Source of the DNA: Dehalococcoidia bacterium
GTDB taxonomy: Bacteria > Chloroflexota > Dehalococcoidia > Lucifugimonadales > UBA826
DNA length: 64,000 bases
Direction: 5' to 3'
NCBI GenBank assembly: GCA_029936675.1
Contig: JAPYSB010000010.1
Span: forward strand, 1 to 64,000
Positions within the stretch are counted from its first letter, which is position 1; each line of letters opens with the position of its first letter. A model generated the notes under the pieces. That model searched no databases. It saw nothing but the letters and a program-made list of their open reading frames with translations, and was not told the DNA's origin. Position numbers and translations under genes: made by a program. This document shows positions 45,350 through 52,979 of the stretch, piece after piece.

Positions 45350-46999
45350 TTAAAACATTCTGTGCGGCATTGCAGGCTCTTCTTTTGTAATTACCTCTAG
45401 CACTGCCGTATTTCCGGATTTGACCGTGTCGACACATCTTTTAATTGCTGCGCCAACTTCATCAGGGTTATCCACCATTTCGTTATAGCTGCCAAGGGCA
45501 TCAGCTATTTTGGTATAGTCACCTGTTGTATATTTAGTTCCATATAGTTCGTTTGCCGTGGGGAAATTATGCGGTCTGTAAATTCCCATTGCTGAATTGT
45601 TAAGAATTATGGTGAATACGGGAATTTTTTCCCTGACTGCTGTCTCAATATCGAGTCCTACCATTCCAAAACCATAGTCTCCGATCAAGTTGACAGCGAC
45701 TTTATTGGGCTCTGCCATACTGGCACCCATGGCCAATCCAAGACTGTAACCCAACTGCGTCGATTTACCCCAGGCTATGAATCCGTTTGGGTTCACAGTG
45801 TTATAGAAAGGGATTATTTGATCTCTTGGGCTACCAGAATCGTGAGTCACTATAGTTTCGGCAGGGTTAGTGTTTTGCATTAATTCCCAGATGACTCGGT
45901 AAGGGCTGATGGGGGTTTCATCAGATTGAAGATGTGGCATCCATTCTTTAAACCAGTCCTCTCTTACTGAGGCGATCTCATCTTCAAATTTGAATGATTC
46001 ATTTCGGTTACTGGAGCCTAATAATTCCTTTACCTCTTTGATCAGTTCTTCTAATACCAGTTGAACATCACCAAGGACTGCGTGGTCTGGTGAATAATCT
46101 TTGTTTAGGTCATCAGAGCTGTTTGTGATCTGAACCAGTGTCTTTTTATCTAATTCATTCATCCCATAATGAATTCGAGTGAAACTTGTGCCGATTCCAA
46201 AAATCATGTCAGCCTTACCAATAAAGTGGACAACCATATCGGTTGTAGAACTACTTCTGGTTCCAAGTGCCAATTCATGTGTTTCCGGGAAAGCACTTTT
46301 GCCTGCCATTGACGTCATAACAGGAACTCGGGCTAACTCGGCGAGTTCTATTAGTTGCTTTGATGCCTTGCCGTATAAGACCCCTTGCCCTGCTTGTATG
46401 ACAGGTCTGCTGGCGCCCAGTAACATTTTTGCTGCTGTCTTTATATCTTGAGGGTCCCCAGCGCTTTTCCTGTTTTCGACATTTGTATAACTAGTGTTCA
46501 TACCTTCGGGTAATTCTTCGCTGAGGATATCGCTGGGTATTTCCAGAAGAACGGGACCCGGCCTACCCAATCTAATCTGACTGAAAGCCCGCCTCATCAT
46601 ATCTGGAATGTTTTCCGGCAGTGAAACTTTACCGGACCATTTAGTCACGGTGCGGTATGTCTCACTGGGACTGAATGTAGGATGAACTCCATGTCGAGAT
46701 CTCGGATTTGAGCCAGGAAGAAGCAAAATAGGTACGGAGTCTGCATATGCAGTTGCTACCCCGGCGAATGCGTTTTCAGCGCCCGGTCCGGCCTGCATAG
46801 CGAAAACTCCGGTTTTATCTCCATTAGTTATACGACTGTACCCATCAGCGAGGTTAACTCCAACACGCTCCTGTCTGAAAATAAGTGGTCGTATGCCGGC
46901 CTTGGCCCCTGATTCCTCCAAACGATTGAATGGAATTACTCCCATAAAATCTACACCTTCCGATTTGAGTATCTGAGCGATTAAATCTGAGCCTGTCAT
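45350..46999 (-). CDS. Thiamine-diphosphate-dependent enzyme, acetolactate synthase-like
   Basis: About 549 residues from the ATG at 46999 (AAAGG eight bases upstream; an ATG at 47017 has no ribosome site). The N-terminal PYR domain has the catalytic E44 in RQERVGVNLADGY, a central TPP_enzyme_M domain follows, and the C-terminal PP domain carries GDYGFGMVGLDIETAVRE (motif with GDG changed to GDY) and NNSAMG. It is in the acetolactate synthase/benzoylformate decarboxylase/oxalyl-CoA decarboxylase superfamily. There is no partner small subunit, so a decarboxylase in catabolism is more likely than branched-chain amino acid synthesis. Confidence 0.88.
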   Translation of the reverse strand: MTGSDLIAQILKSEGVDFMGVIPFNRLEESGAKAGIRPLIFRQERVGVNLADGYSRITNGDKTGVFAMQAGPGAENAFAGVATAYADSVPILLLPGSNPRSRHGVHPTFSPSETYRTVTKWSGKVSLPENIPDMMRRAFSQIRLGRPGPVLLEIPSDILSEELPEGMNTSYTNVENRKSAGDPQDIKTAAKMLLGASRPVIQAGQGVLYGKASKQLIELAELARVPVMTSMAGKSAFPETHELALGTRSSSTTDMVVHFIGKADMIFGIGTSFTRIHYGMNELDKKTLVQITNSSDDLNKDYSPDHAVLGDVQLVLEELIKEVKELLGSSNRNESFKFEDEIASVREDWFKEWMPHLQSDETPISPYRVIWELMQNTNPAETIVTHDSGSPRDQIIPFYNTVNPNGFIAWGKSTQLGYSLGLAMGASMAEPNKVAVNLIGDYGFGMVGLDIETAVREKIPVFTIILNNSAMGIYRPHNFPTANELYGTKYTTGDYTKIADALGSYNEMVDNPDEVGAAIKRCVDTVKSGNTAVLEVITKEEPAMPHRMF

Positions 47000-47052
47000 G
47001 TTAGTAACCTTTCCCATTTAACGTCGAATGCTCGGAGTGTCGACTGGATTCT

Positions 47053-47128
47053 TGGCAGGGGTGGCAGGGTTCGAACCCACGACCTATGGTTTTGGAGACC
47101 ATCGCTCTACCAACTGAGCTACACCCCT
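47053..47128 (-). tRNA. tRNA-Trp (CCA)
   Basis: Acceptor AGGGGTG pairs with CACCCCT. TAGCTCAGTTGG starts the D-arm, the anticodon loop CTCCAAA gives CCA, and the T-arm has GGTTCGAACCC. The discriminator is G, and the 3' CCA is encoded (47053-47055). Confidence 0.96.
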
Positions 47129-47227
47129 GTATTTAGTGATTCCAGAGTCTAAAACTATATCAAAAATCATATCGATATTAATAATATTAAGAATTGCAAT
47201 GGAAACAGAGAAATCCATTATGAATCA

Positions 47228-47236
47228 TGATATAAT
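47228..47236 (+). promoter_or_regulatory. Extended -10 promoter of the small membrane peptide gene
   Basis: TGATATAAT at 47228-47236 is a perfect extended -10 element (TGnTATAAT). No -35 is evident, which is usual for this class. The transcript would start about 25 bases before the ATG at 47270. Confidence 0.55.
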
Positions 47237-47269
47237 ATCTCAATAACAAATTTTGAATGGAGGACTTAA

Positions 47270-47431
47270 ATGGATCCAATATTACCTGTACTGAGTTTGC
47301 TTTCCCTAGGGCTGGCCGCTTCGCTACTAGTGGTGTACCTTTTGGTACCATCGGAACCTGCTGCGTTAAACACTAGAATTTCATACCAGCATTTGCAAGG
47401 TCGATTCCTAGTCGGTCCTGAAATTTTCTAG
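47270..47431 (+). CDS. 53-residue single-span membrane peptide, unknown function
   Basis: An ATG with GGAGG seven bases upstream opens a 54-codon frame ending in TAG at 47431. The protein has a hydrophobic stretch LPVLSLLSLGLAASLLVVYL (residues 5-24) and a short tail PSEPAALNTRISYQHLQGRF. The strong ribosome site and the extended -10 promoter 34 bases upstream argue that it is expressed. It is alone, between tRNA-Trp and a convergent lipoprotein gene. It may be a small inner-membrane subunit or regulator; I do not recognise it. Confidence 0.6.
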   Translation: MDPILPVLSLLSLGLAASLLVVYLLVPSEPAALNTRISYQHLQGRFLVGPEIF

Positions 47432-47500
47432 TGAATGCTGAAAAGGTTTTGCGGGATGGCCGCACCGAACTACATCGGTTGAGTAACTTGAACTTCTGAG

Positions 47501-48565
47501 TTAACAGTTACCGCCATCCACAATCCCCTGGGTCGCCTTAGCGCTGGAGTTTCTAGGCAACACCCTTCCACTTCCATCTACCGACCAGATCGACTTCTTC
47601 CATTCAGTAGTGTTGTCAGCTGAGGGTTCGCTGGTAACGACTAGCCAGACATGTTTCATGGGGTCTCTTGTGGTTATCATTTCAGACTGGCGTAAATCCG
47701 GATAACAGGATGAAAGGTAGGAATACATTCTGTCGTTTGCCTCTTGTTCGTTTCGTATGACCGGGGTGCAGCCTGCGGCGATTTCCGTTGTATTCGAAGA
47801 ATCACCTACTGATTCATTGGATAAGGCAAGTGCCAACCAGACTTCTTTTGCCCGATCATTCAACGGTTTTATCGTGGCGTCTCGCTTCACACTCCACACC
47901 CCGTAATCATCCATTGAATATTGAGGATCAGATACGATAACCCAATCCCCAGTCTGCTGACTTTTTTGAGCTATCAACATAGAGACTGGCATTTCCGGGT
48001 GACATTTGGCTAATTGAGTCCAAAGAACGGTGGCTGCGTCATTTTGGGTTATTACGTCGGTTGCTGCGGGTGACATTATGTTGTTATCACAATTCCCCTT
48101 TAAATAAGTGTTCCATAATTCAGCTTTTCTGTTGTGGGGCACAAGCTCACCTGATGGTTTTATTAGCCAGGTGCCGAATTCCTGTGGGGAGTCCGTTGCA
48201 GGGGTAATCAACCAATTTCCCTTATTGGCAGTATTCACCGTGAGGTGCCCAACGTCTATTGAAATACATTTCGTGAGAAAGACCCAAAGTTCTTTACCAG
48301 CTGTAGTTTCACTTGTAATAGCCGGGGGGGGAACGAGGGTTGGTTCGGCTACTGCATTGGCATTCCCGTTGCTGGAATTCGTTTCCTTCACTGCGTCAGC
48401 ACTACCAGCTTCCGTTTCACATTCCCATGTTCCTTCAGCTGCATTGAAAACTTTCTCGCATTCGACTGTTTCCTCTTCCGAACCTCCGCAAGAGAGCAAA
48501 AGCCCGGCAGTTACAACGAATAGTAGAACCAGAGTTAAAAACCGGAGGGGAGAATATTTTTTCAA
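47501..48565 (-). CDS. Lipoprotein with three tandem Trp/Cys repeats
   Basis: The 354-residue protein begins with a lipoprotein signal (LLLSC, C26 is the lipidated residue), then a low-complexity Ser/Thr/Asn/Ala linker to about residue 88. Three related units follow at about 92-152, 180-243 and 279-344. Each starts LW-x-x-L-x-x-C (C100, C188; YSYLSSC gives C287), continues with a VW(L/V)V-type strand, and closes with VW/TW-x-V-x-P-x-N-x-x-A. The cysteines after C26 occur once per repeat plus extra pairs, suggesting disulfides outside the membrane. TTG start. Function unknown; not a known solute-binding family. Confidence 0.75.
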   Translation of the reverse strand: MKKYSPLRFLTLVLLFVVTAGLLLSCGGSEEETVECEKVFNAAEGTWECETEAGSADAVKETNSSNGNANAVAEPTLVPPPAITSETTAGKELWVFLTKCISIDVGHLTVNTANKGNWLITPATDSPQEFGTWLIKPSGELVPHNRKAELWNTYLKGNCDNNIMSPAATDVITQNDAATVLWTQLAKCHPEMPVSMLIAQKSQQTGDWVIVSDPQYSMDDYGVWSVKRDATIKPLNDRAKEVWLALALSNESVGDSSNTTEIAAGCTPVIRNEQEANDRMYSYLSSCYPDLRQSEMITTRDPMKHVWLVVTSEPSADNTTEWKKSIWSVDGSGRVLPRNSSAKATQGIVDGGNC

Positions 48566-48780
48566 ATTAACCCATCGTCCTTGTTATTATTCTGATCGTA
48601 GGTACATATTCCGATAGTACGGGAGAATTATAGACCTAGAAGAATATTTAGGTAACTCGAATTAGGGCACCTATGTAATTGCCGGGGGACTATGATATTG
48701 ACTGTATATGGGGACAGTTTGTTGTGAATCCGCAGTTGGTATAGATCGTCCTGCATTTAATTAAAATAAGGGTCACCCCA

Positions 48781-48828
48781 CAAAGGAGGCAAAAATGTAT
48801 GTCATTGAACATGTAAATTTTGCCTTTG
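48781..48828. other. Long imperfect inverted repeat downstream of rnpB
   Basis: Outer arms CAAAGGAGGCAAAA (48781-48794) and TTTTGCCTTTG (about 48818-48828) pair apart from a GG bulge. The inner arms ATGTATGT and ACATGTAA pair partly around the CATTGA loop. It lies about 25 bases past the RNase P RNA 3' end. It could be a processing or termination structure, though no U-run follows in the rnpB direction. Confidence 0.4.
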
Positions 48829-48851
48829 TATACATACCGTTTGCCCACGTC

Positions 48852-49208
48852 GGTTGAGGGGAACTGTAAGCCGAGTTCTGTAGTCAGCCATATAGGCTGA
48901 GCGACGACCATCTATCTAGTCCTACCGTTGCCGATAGGATCAAGCGGCCAACCCAGGTCAGGTTCGGAACCTTATAGACCTCTATTAGGCCTTGCTCCGG
49001 ATGGGGTTTGCCTGGACCGCAACTGTTACCAATTACGCGGTGAGCTCTTACCTCACCTTTTCACCCTTACTGCTTAGCAGCGGTTTGTTTCTGTGGCACT
49101 TTCCGTCGGGTCACCCCGCCCCGCCGTTAACGGGCATCCTTCCGAGTGGAGCTCGGACTTTCCTCTCGGTGTATATACACCCAGCGGCCGTCCATTCCCC
49201 TCAAACCT
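48852..49208 (-). ncRNA. rnpB: RNase P RNA (bacterial class A)
   Basis: The minus strand contains the universal landmarks in order: GAGGAAAGTCCGAGCTCC, ACAGAAA, AGAGCTCACC, AGATAGATGGTCG and the 3' ACAGAACTCGGCTTAC. The ends pair as P1 (GAGGGGAA with TTCCCCTC, extended by GGTTT with AACC), giving about 350 nucleotides. The RNA is the catalytic part of RNase P, which cuts tRNA 5' leaders. An extended -10 promoter lies just upstream. Several short open frames over this stretch on both strands are chance frames. Confidence 0.96.
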
Positions 49209-49214
49209 CCTTGT

Positions 49215-49223
49215 ATTTTACCA
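49215..49223 (-). promoter_or_regulatory. Extended -10 promoter of rnpB
   Basis: Read on the minus strand, TGGTAAAAT is a TGn-type extended -10 seven bases before the proposed RNA start near 49208. No clear -35 is present. Confidence 0.5.
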
Positions 49224-49250
49224 TTATTAGTTTTGGTAAATCCTTGATAG

Positions 49251-50591
49251 TTATAGGGAAATTTTGACCGATTTGTCCTTGACAGTAATAAGGGATACGT
49301 ACTCGTTGAGGAAGGCCTGCTGCTTGGTAAAAGATTGCTCCATCCATGTCTCCATAAAAGGTGCAACTTCCTCTGGGGTGCAACTTAAGAAAGCCTGCTC
49401 TCTGGCATTGTCCAAGGCCTGAAGGTATAGTTCCAATCTTCCAACTACAGATTGTCCTCGAGCCGTTTTTTTCATGAACTCCACGAATCTTTTCTCGGCA
49501 CTTACTACTTTAGTGAACCTGTTTTCTGCCGCGAGGCGGAGTTTCTTTTCCCCTTTTTGGCCTGAGACACTGTCTTCTAATTTTCCGTTCTGTACCATGG
49601 TGACTAACATTTTCAAGACTCTGGTTTCCAATTTGTCGGTGGTCCAAGTATGGTAGCCGCAAGTTCCCTGATTCCCCTTCGACTGACATTGGTAATACCG
49701 ATACGTATTTTTGACTCTTTCTCCCCCTTGCCTTTTCCAAATCTGTTTTCTAGTTACTCCCATCATAGTGTTGCCGCAATACCCGCACTGGCACAGACTA
49801 GAAAGTAAATAAGGTTCAAGGGTAGGAAATCGTTTGTATTTTCTTCTTTCCCTAACCTTGTCTTGAGCAGCTCTAAACAAGCCTGTATCTATGATGGCAT
49901 CGTGGTTTCTAGTCAACTTCAATCCGAAGCGTTGGTAGGTCCCGATGTAGGAAGAATTTTTCAATATATCTCGTACGGTGACTATATTCCATGATTTTCC
50001 TCTCCTCGTCCGAATATTTGAGTCATTCAAGAATCGAACTACTTTTCTGAGACCCATATCCTCGTTCACATACATTTCAAAAATTTGCCGAACCACCACA
50101 GCTTCTGGGTCTGTGATTGTAAATTCACCTGATTCAGTAGTAATGTAGCCAAAGGGAGGTTTCCCTAAGGATTTTCCCGACATTGCCCTGCTTTGCATCC
50201 CGTTTTTGATGTTGTTACTTTTTGAAACCGAAACCCCTGGCGCATTTATGTGTATAAGCGCATTCTGTAACACATCTGGATAATCATCATTTAAACAATA
50301 AAATGATGAATTGGCTTTTTCTACTGAAATCACATTTCTGGCCACAGATTCTAAATCAGATCCTATGTGCCGGGCATCCGGAATTACAATTAAGTAGCCT
50401 GCGGAATCTTTCTCAACGATATTTATAAGGTGTCTTAAATTTGAACTAGCCCCAATAGGGGCAAGCTCATCTTGCACGATCGAATTGATTTGATGATTGT
50501 ATTGGTCCGAGAAATGACCAACTGACGAGTGGAAATCACTTTGTTCTTGCCAAAAATCCACTAAATTATTGCAATATCCTATTACTCTCAT
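49251..50591 (-). CDS. Large serine recombinase-like protein with a degenerate, probably inactive catalytic domain
   Basis: This 446-residue protein has the Recombinase domain, with KSLGKPPFGYI near residue 140 and WNIVTVRDILKNSSYIGTY near 201. A zinc ribbon follows (C269/C272 and C302/C311), then a coiled-coil C-terminus, as in large serine recombinases. The N-terminal resolvase domain is worn. The Y-x-R-V-S catalytic serine motif reads Y6-C-N-N-L10, and the D-R-L-S-R loop reads D72-A-R-H-I76. The nucleophile and both key arginines are therefore missing, and the protein should bind DNA but not recombine it. Its ATG overlaps the COG1579 stop by four bases, and rnpB follows 42 bases downstream. 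No att sites or phage genes are nearby. Confidence 0.85.
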   Translation of the reverse strand: MRVIGYCNNLVDFWQEQSDFHSSVGHFSDQYNHQINSIVQDELAPIGASSNLRHLINIVEKDSAGYLIVIPDARHIGSDLESVARNVISVEKANSSFYCLNDDYPDVLQNALIHINAPGVSVSKSNNIKNGMQSRAMSGKSLGKPPFGYITTESGEFTITDPEAVVVRQIFEMYVNEDMGLRKVVRFLNDSNIRTRRGKSWNIVTVRDILKNSSYIGTYQRFGLKLTRNHDAIIDTGLFRAAQDKVRERRKYKRFPTLEPYLLSSLCQCGYCGNTMMGVTRKQIWKRQGGERVKNTYRYYQCQSKGNQGTCGYHTWTTDKLETRVLKMLVTMVQNGKLEDSVSGQKGEKKLRLAAENRFTKVVSAEKRFVEFMKKTARGQSVVGRLELYLQALDNAREQAFLSCTPEEVAPFMETWMEQSFTKQQAFLNEYVSLITVKDKSVKISL

Positions 50592-51298
50592 TTATAGGCG
50601 GCCCTACAAAGTATTCTCCCGCAAGAATTGCAATACACGAATTCATCGGTCGTTTTAAGGGTGTCTAGCAGTTTCTTGGGGATAGAGAGACGGCATTCAG
50701 AGCATCTATCACTTTCCACCAATGCGATCGCTATGCCTTTATTTGCCTTACCGACCCTATCGTAGATGTGAAGGAGGTTCACTGAACACCGCTCGCGAGC
50801 AATTTGTTGAGCTGGTTCCTCTGCATTTAGTTGATCTAACAATTGTTGCTGTTTTGATTGAAGACTCGCTACTTTTTCCTGGTGATTAATTTCAGCGCCT
50901 TCCAACTGGGTCGCAGCTTTTTCTAGACCCTGATCGTACCTTTCGGTTTCTTCCATACGAGCTAGCAACACTTCTTCTTTAGCATCGATTAAATCGCTTA
51001 AATTACCTACTTCGTCTTGCAAGGCGGTCAACTCTTTTGGGCTGTTTATTTCACCGGCGTAAATTTTGGATTCAATGGAATTTTTTCGATCGGCTAATCG
51101 CTGTATTTCTCGTTCGATTTCTCTCTGGTTTTTGTTAACCGTTTGATGTGCAGCTGAAATTTGTTGGAATATGTTTCCTGCTTTAACAACAGCACTATCG
51201 TCACCAATAGAGGCTTCAGTATCCGATAGATCCTTTCGTAAATTAGAAATGGACCTGTCCAGAGTTTGTAGATTTAAGAGCAAAGATACGTCATACAT
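50588..51298 (-). CDS. COG1579 coiled-coil/C4 zinc-ribbon protein
   Basis: The 236-residue protein is a long coiled coil (residues 10-165) containing the conserved YAGEINSPKELTALQDE segment (80-96). A C-terminal zinc ribbon follows, with C199/C202 and C223/C226 in CSECRLSIPKKL and YCNSCGRIL. This is the widespread DUF164/CT398 family, proposed to bind nucleic acid or regulate transcription. In several bacterial groups it is a neighbour of rnpB, as here, but with the degenerate recombinase inserted between. Confidence 0.9.
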   Translation of the reverse strand: MYDVSLLLNLQTLDRSISNLRKDLSDTEASIGDDSAVVKAGNIFQQISAAHQTVNKNQREIEREIQRLADRKNSIESKIYAGEINSPKELTALQDEVGNLSDLIDAKEEVLLARMEETERYDQGLEKAATQLEGAEINHQEKVASLQSKQQQLLDQLNAEEPAQQIARERCSVNLLHIYDRVGKANKGIAIALVESDRCSECRLSIPKKLLDTLKTTDEFVYCNSCGRILCRAAYK

Positions 51299-51483
51299 AT
51301 TTCACCAAGAATCCTTTAAAGGAACTGTAATTGAACCCGGAGTTTCAGGCAAATATGAAAATTGCTCGGTCATGCTTTTACTTAAACCCATAGATACAGT
51401 TGAGGAACGCTTGGAGTAGTAATGTATAGTTGTGTAAACTTGCCTGAAAAATATTGGATTGAGATAAATATAAAAAGGTTTAT

Positions 51484-52938
51484 ATGTCCTACACTAATCC
51501 CGTGGATCTTTTTCAAGATAAACCTAAGACAAAAATTGTTTGTACCCTGGGCCCCTCCTCCGATACTGAGGAAATTTTAATAGAATTGATTAAAACTGGT
51601 ATGAATGTGGCTCGTCTTAATATGTCCCATGGCGAAAAAAGTGGCCATGAGATAATTTTCAACAGGGTTAGAAAAGTATCTAAAGAACTGGGTATACCAG
51701 TGGGCATAATGGTGGACGTGCCAGGTGCTAAATACCGTACAGGCCCTACGGACCCAGGAGCCTTGGAACTTCAAGAAGGAGATAAAATCACTTTAACTAG
51801 TGATGACGTTGTCGGCAATAAAAATCTGGTTAGTGTTGCTCCTCCTGGCATCCATGTAGACGCTGAGCTAGGTGGCACTATTATGGTAGATGATGGGAAC
51901 CTCGAACTTTTTGTTGATGGCATATTGGATGAGAATGTAAATTGTACCGTCGTTCGAGGTGGAAGGTTGACGGAAAGACGAGGTGTAGTGACTCCAGGAC
52001 GGGCCCCATCTCAAAAATTTCCTGACGAAAAAGCTATTGAATGTCTTAAATTTGCAGCCGATCTCGGCGCAGATTTTGTGGCTTTGTCCACTGTAACTCG
52101 GAGGGAAGACATATGGACCGCTAGGTCAATCCTTCGTGAGAACGGGATGAAAAAGCCGCTAATAATATCGAAGGTTGAGAGAGCTGAAGCTATAGATAAT
52201 CTGGATGAGGTCGTCGAAGCCAGCGATGCTCTGATGGTTGCCAGAGGTGATATGGGTGTAGAAATTCCTCTATACAGGGTGCCCGTGGTTCAGAAAGAAT
52301 TGATTCGGAAAAGTAATTCTGCTGGCAAACCTGTGATAACAGCAACTCAAATGCTTGAATCTATGGTTCATTCTTCCTCTCCGACTCGGGCGGAAGTAAC
52401 TGATGTTGCTAACGCCGTGTTTGATGGATCAGATGCGATCATGCTGTCAGGCGAAACTTCGATAGGAAAATTCCCCATCGAAGCTGTGAAAATAATGGTT
52501 GATACTTCTAAGGAAGCAGAGGCAGCATTGCCATATCGCAAAATGATGGAAGAACGGTTTCTTCAATTGGAACCCAAGACTGATGACGCAATAAGTTACG
52601 CGGCCTGCCAGACGTCAAATTTGCTTGGTTCAAAATTCATAATTGCCTTTACCGAGTCAGGAAATTCTGCAGGCCGGGTTTCACGATACCGACCAGAATC
52701 ACGGATATTAGCCTTAACTCCATGGGAAGAAGTGTGTAGAGTCCTGACCCTGAGATGGGGAGTATATCCAGTTATTGTAGATAGCCCTACCGACGTGGAT
52801 GAATTTTTTACCGTGGGAGAAAATGAAGCTAGGAAATTTATGGTAGGGGATAAAAAGGGAACGGTTGTTTTAGTGGCTGGAACTCCTATCGGTGTGCCAG
52901 GTTCAACTAATATGCTAAGAGTACTACAATTGGGCTAG
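51484..52938 (+). CDS. pyk: Pyruvate kinase (divergent)
   Basis: The 484-residue enzyme converts phosphoenolpyruvate and ADP to pyruvate and ATP. Seen are TKIVCTLGPSSDT, ARLNMSHG, the catalytic-lysine segment ISKVERAEAIDNLDEV, ARGDMGVEIP, TATQMLESM and GSDAIMLSGETSIGKFP, then the C-terminal regulatory domain. The usual GPEIRTG is GAKYRTG, so it is a divergent member. AAAGG precedes the ATG. Confidence 0.93.
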   Translation: MSYTNPVDLFQDKPKTKIVCTLGPSSDTEEILIELIKTGMNVARLNMSHGEKSGHEIIFNRVRKVSKELGIPVGIMVDVPGAKYRTGPTDPGALELQEGDKITLTSDDVVGNKNLVSVAPPGIHVDAELGGTIMVDDGNLELFVDGILDENVNCTVVRGGRLTERRGVVTPGRAPSQKFPDEKAIECLKFAADLGADFVALSTVTRREDIWTARSILRENGMKKPLIISKVERAEAIDNLDEVVEASDALMVARGDMGVEIPLYRVPVVQKELIRKSNSAGKPVITATQMLESMVHSSSPTRAEVTDVANAVFDGSDAIMLSGETSIGKFPIEAVKIMVDTSKEAEAALPYRKMMEERFLQLEPKTDDAISYAACQTSNLLGSKFIIAFTESGNSAGRVSRYRPESRILALTPWEEVCRVLTLRWGVYPVIVDSPTDVDEFFTVGENEARKFMVGDKKGTVVLVAGTPIGVPGSTNMLRVLQLG

Positions 52939-52979
52939 ATGGGTTAGGAAAATTCTAATATACATACGAGGAGGTGCGG

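Noticed and set aside
48992-49383. Several short open frames on both strands over 49-49.4 kb
   Set aside because: They overlap the RNase P RNA or the end of the recombinase gene; the RNA landmarks explain the sequence.
49251-50591. Large serine recombinase as a sign of a prophage or integrative element
   Set aside because: Catalytic residues are lost, the gene is coupled to a housekeeping COG1579 gene, and there is no att repeat, phage or conjugation gene around it.
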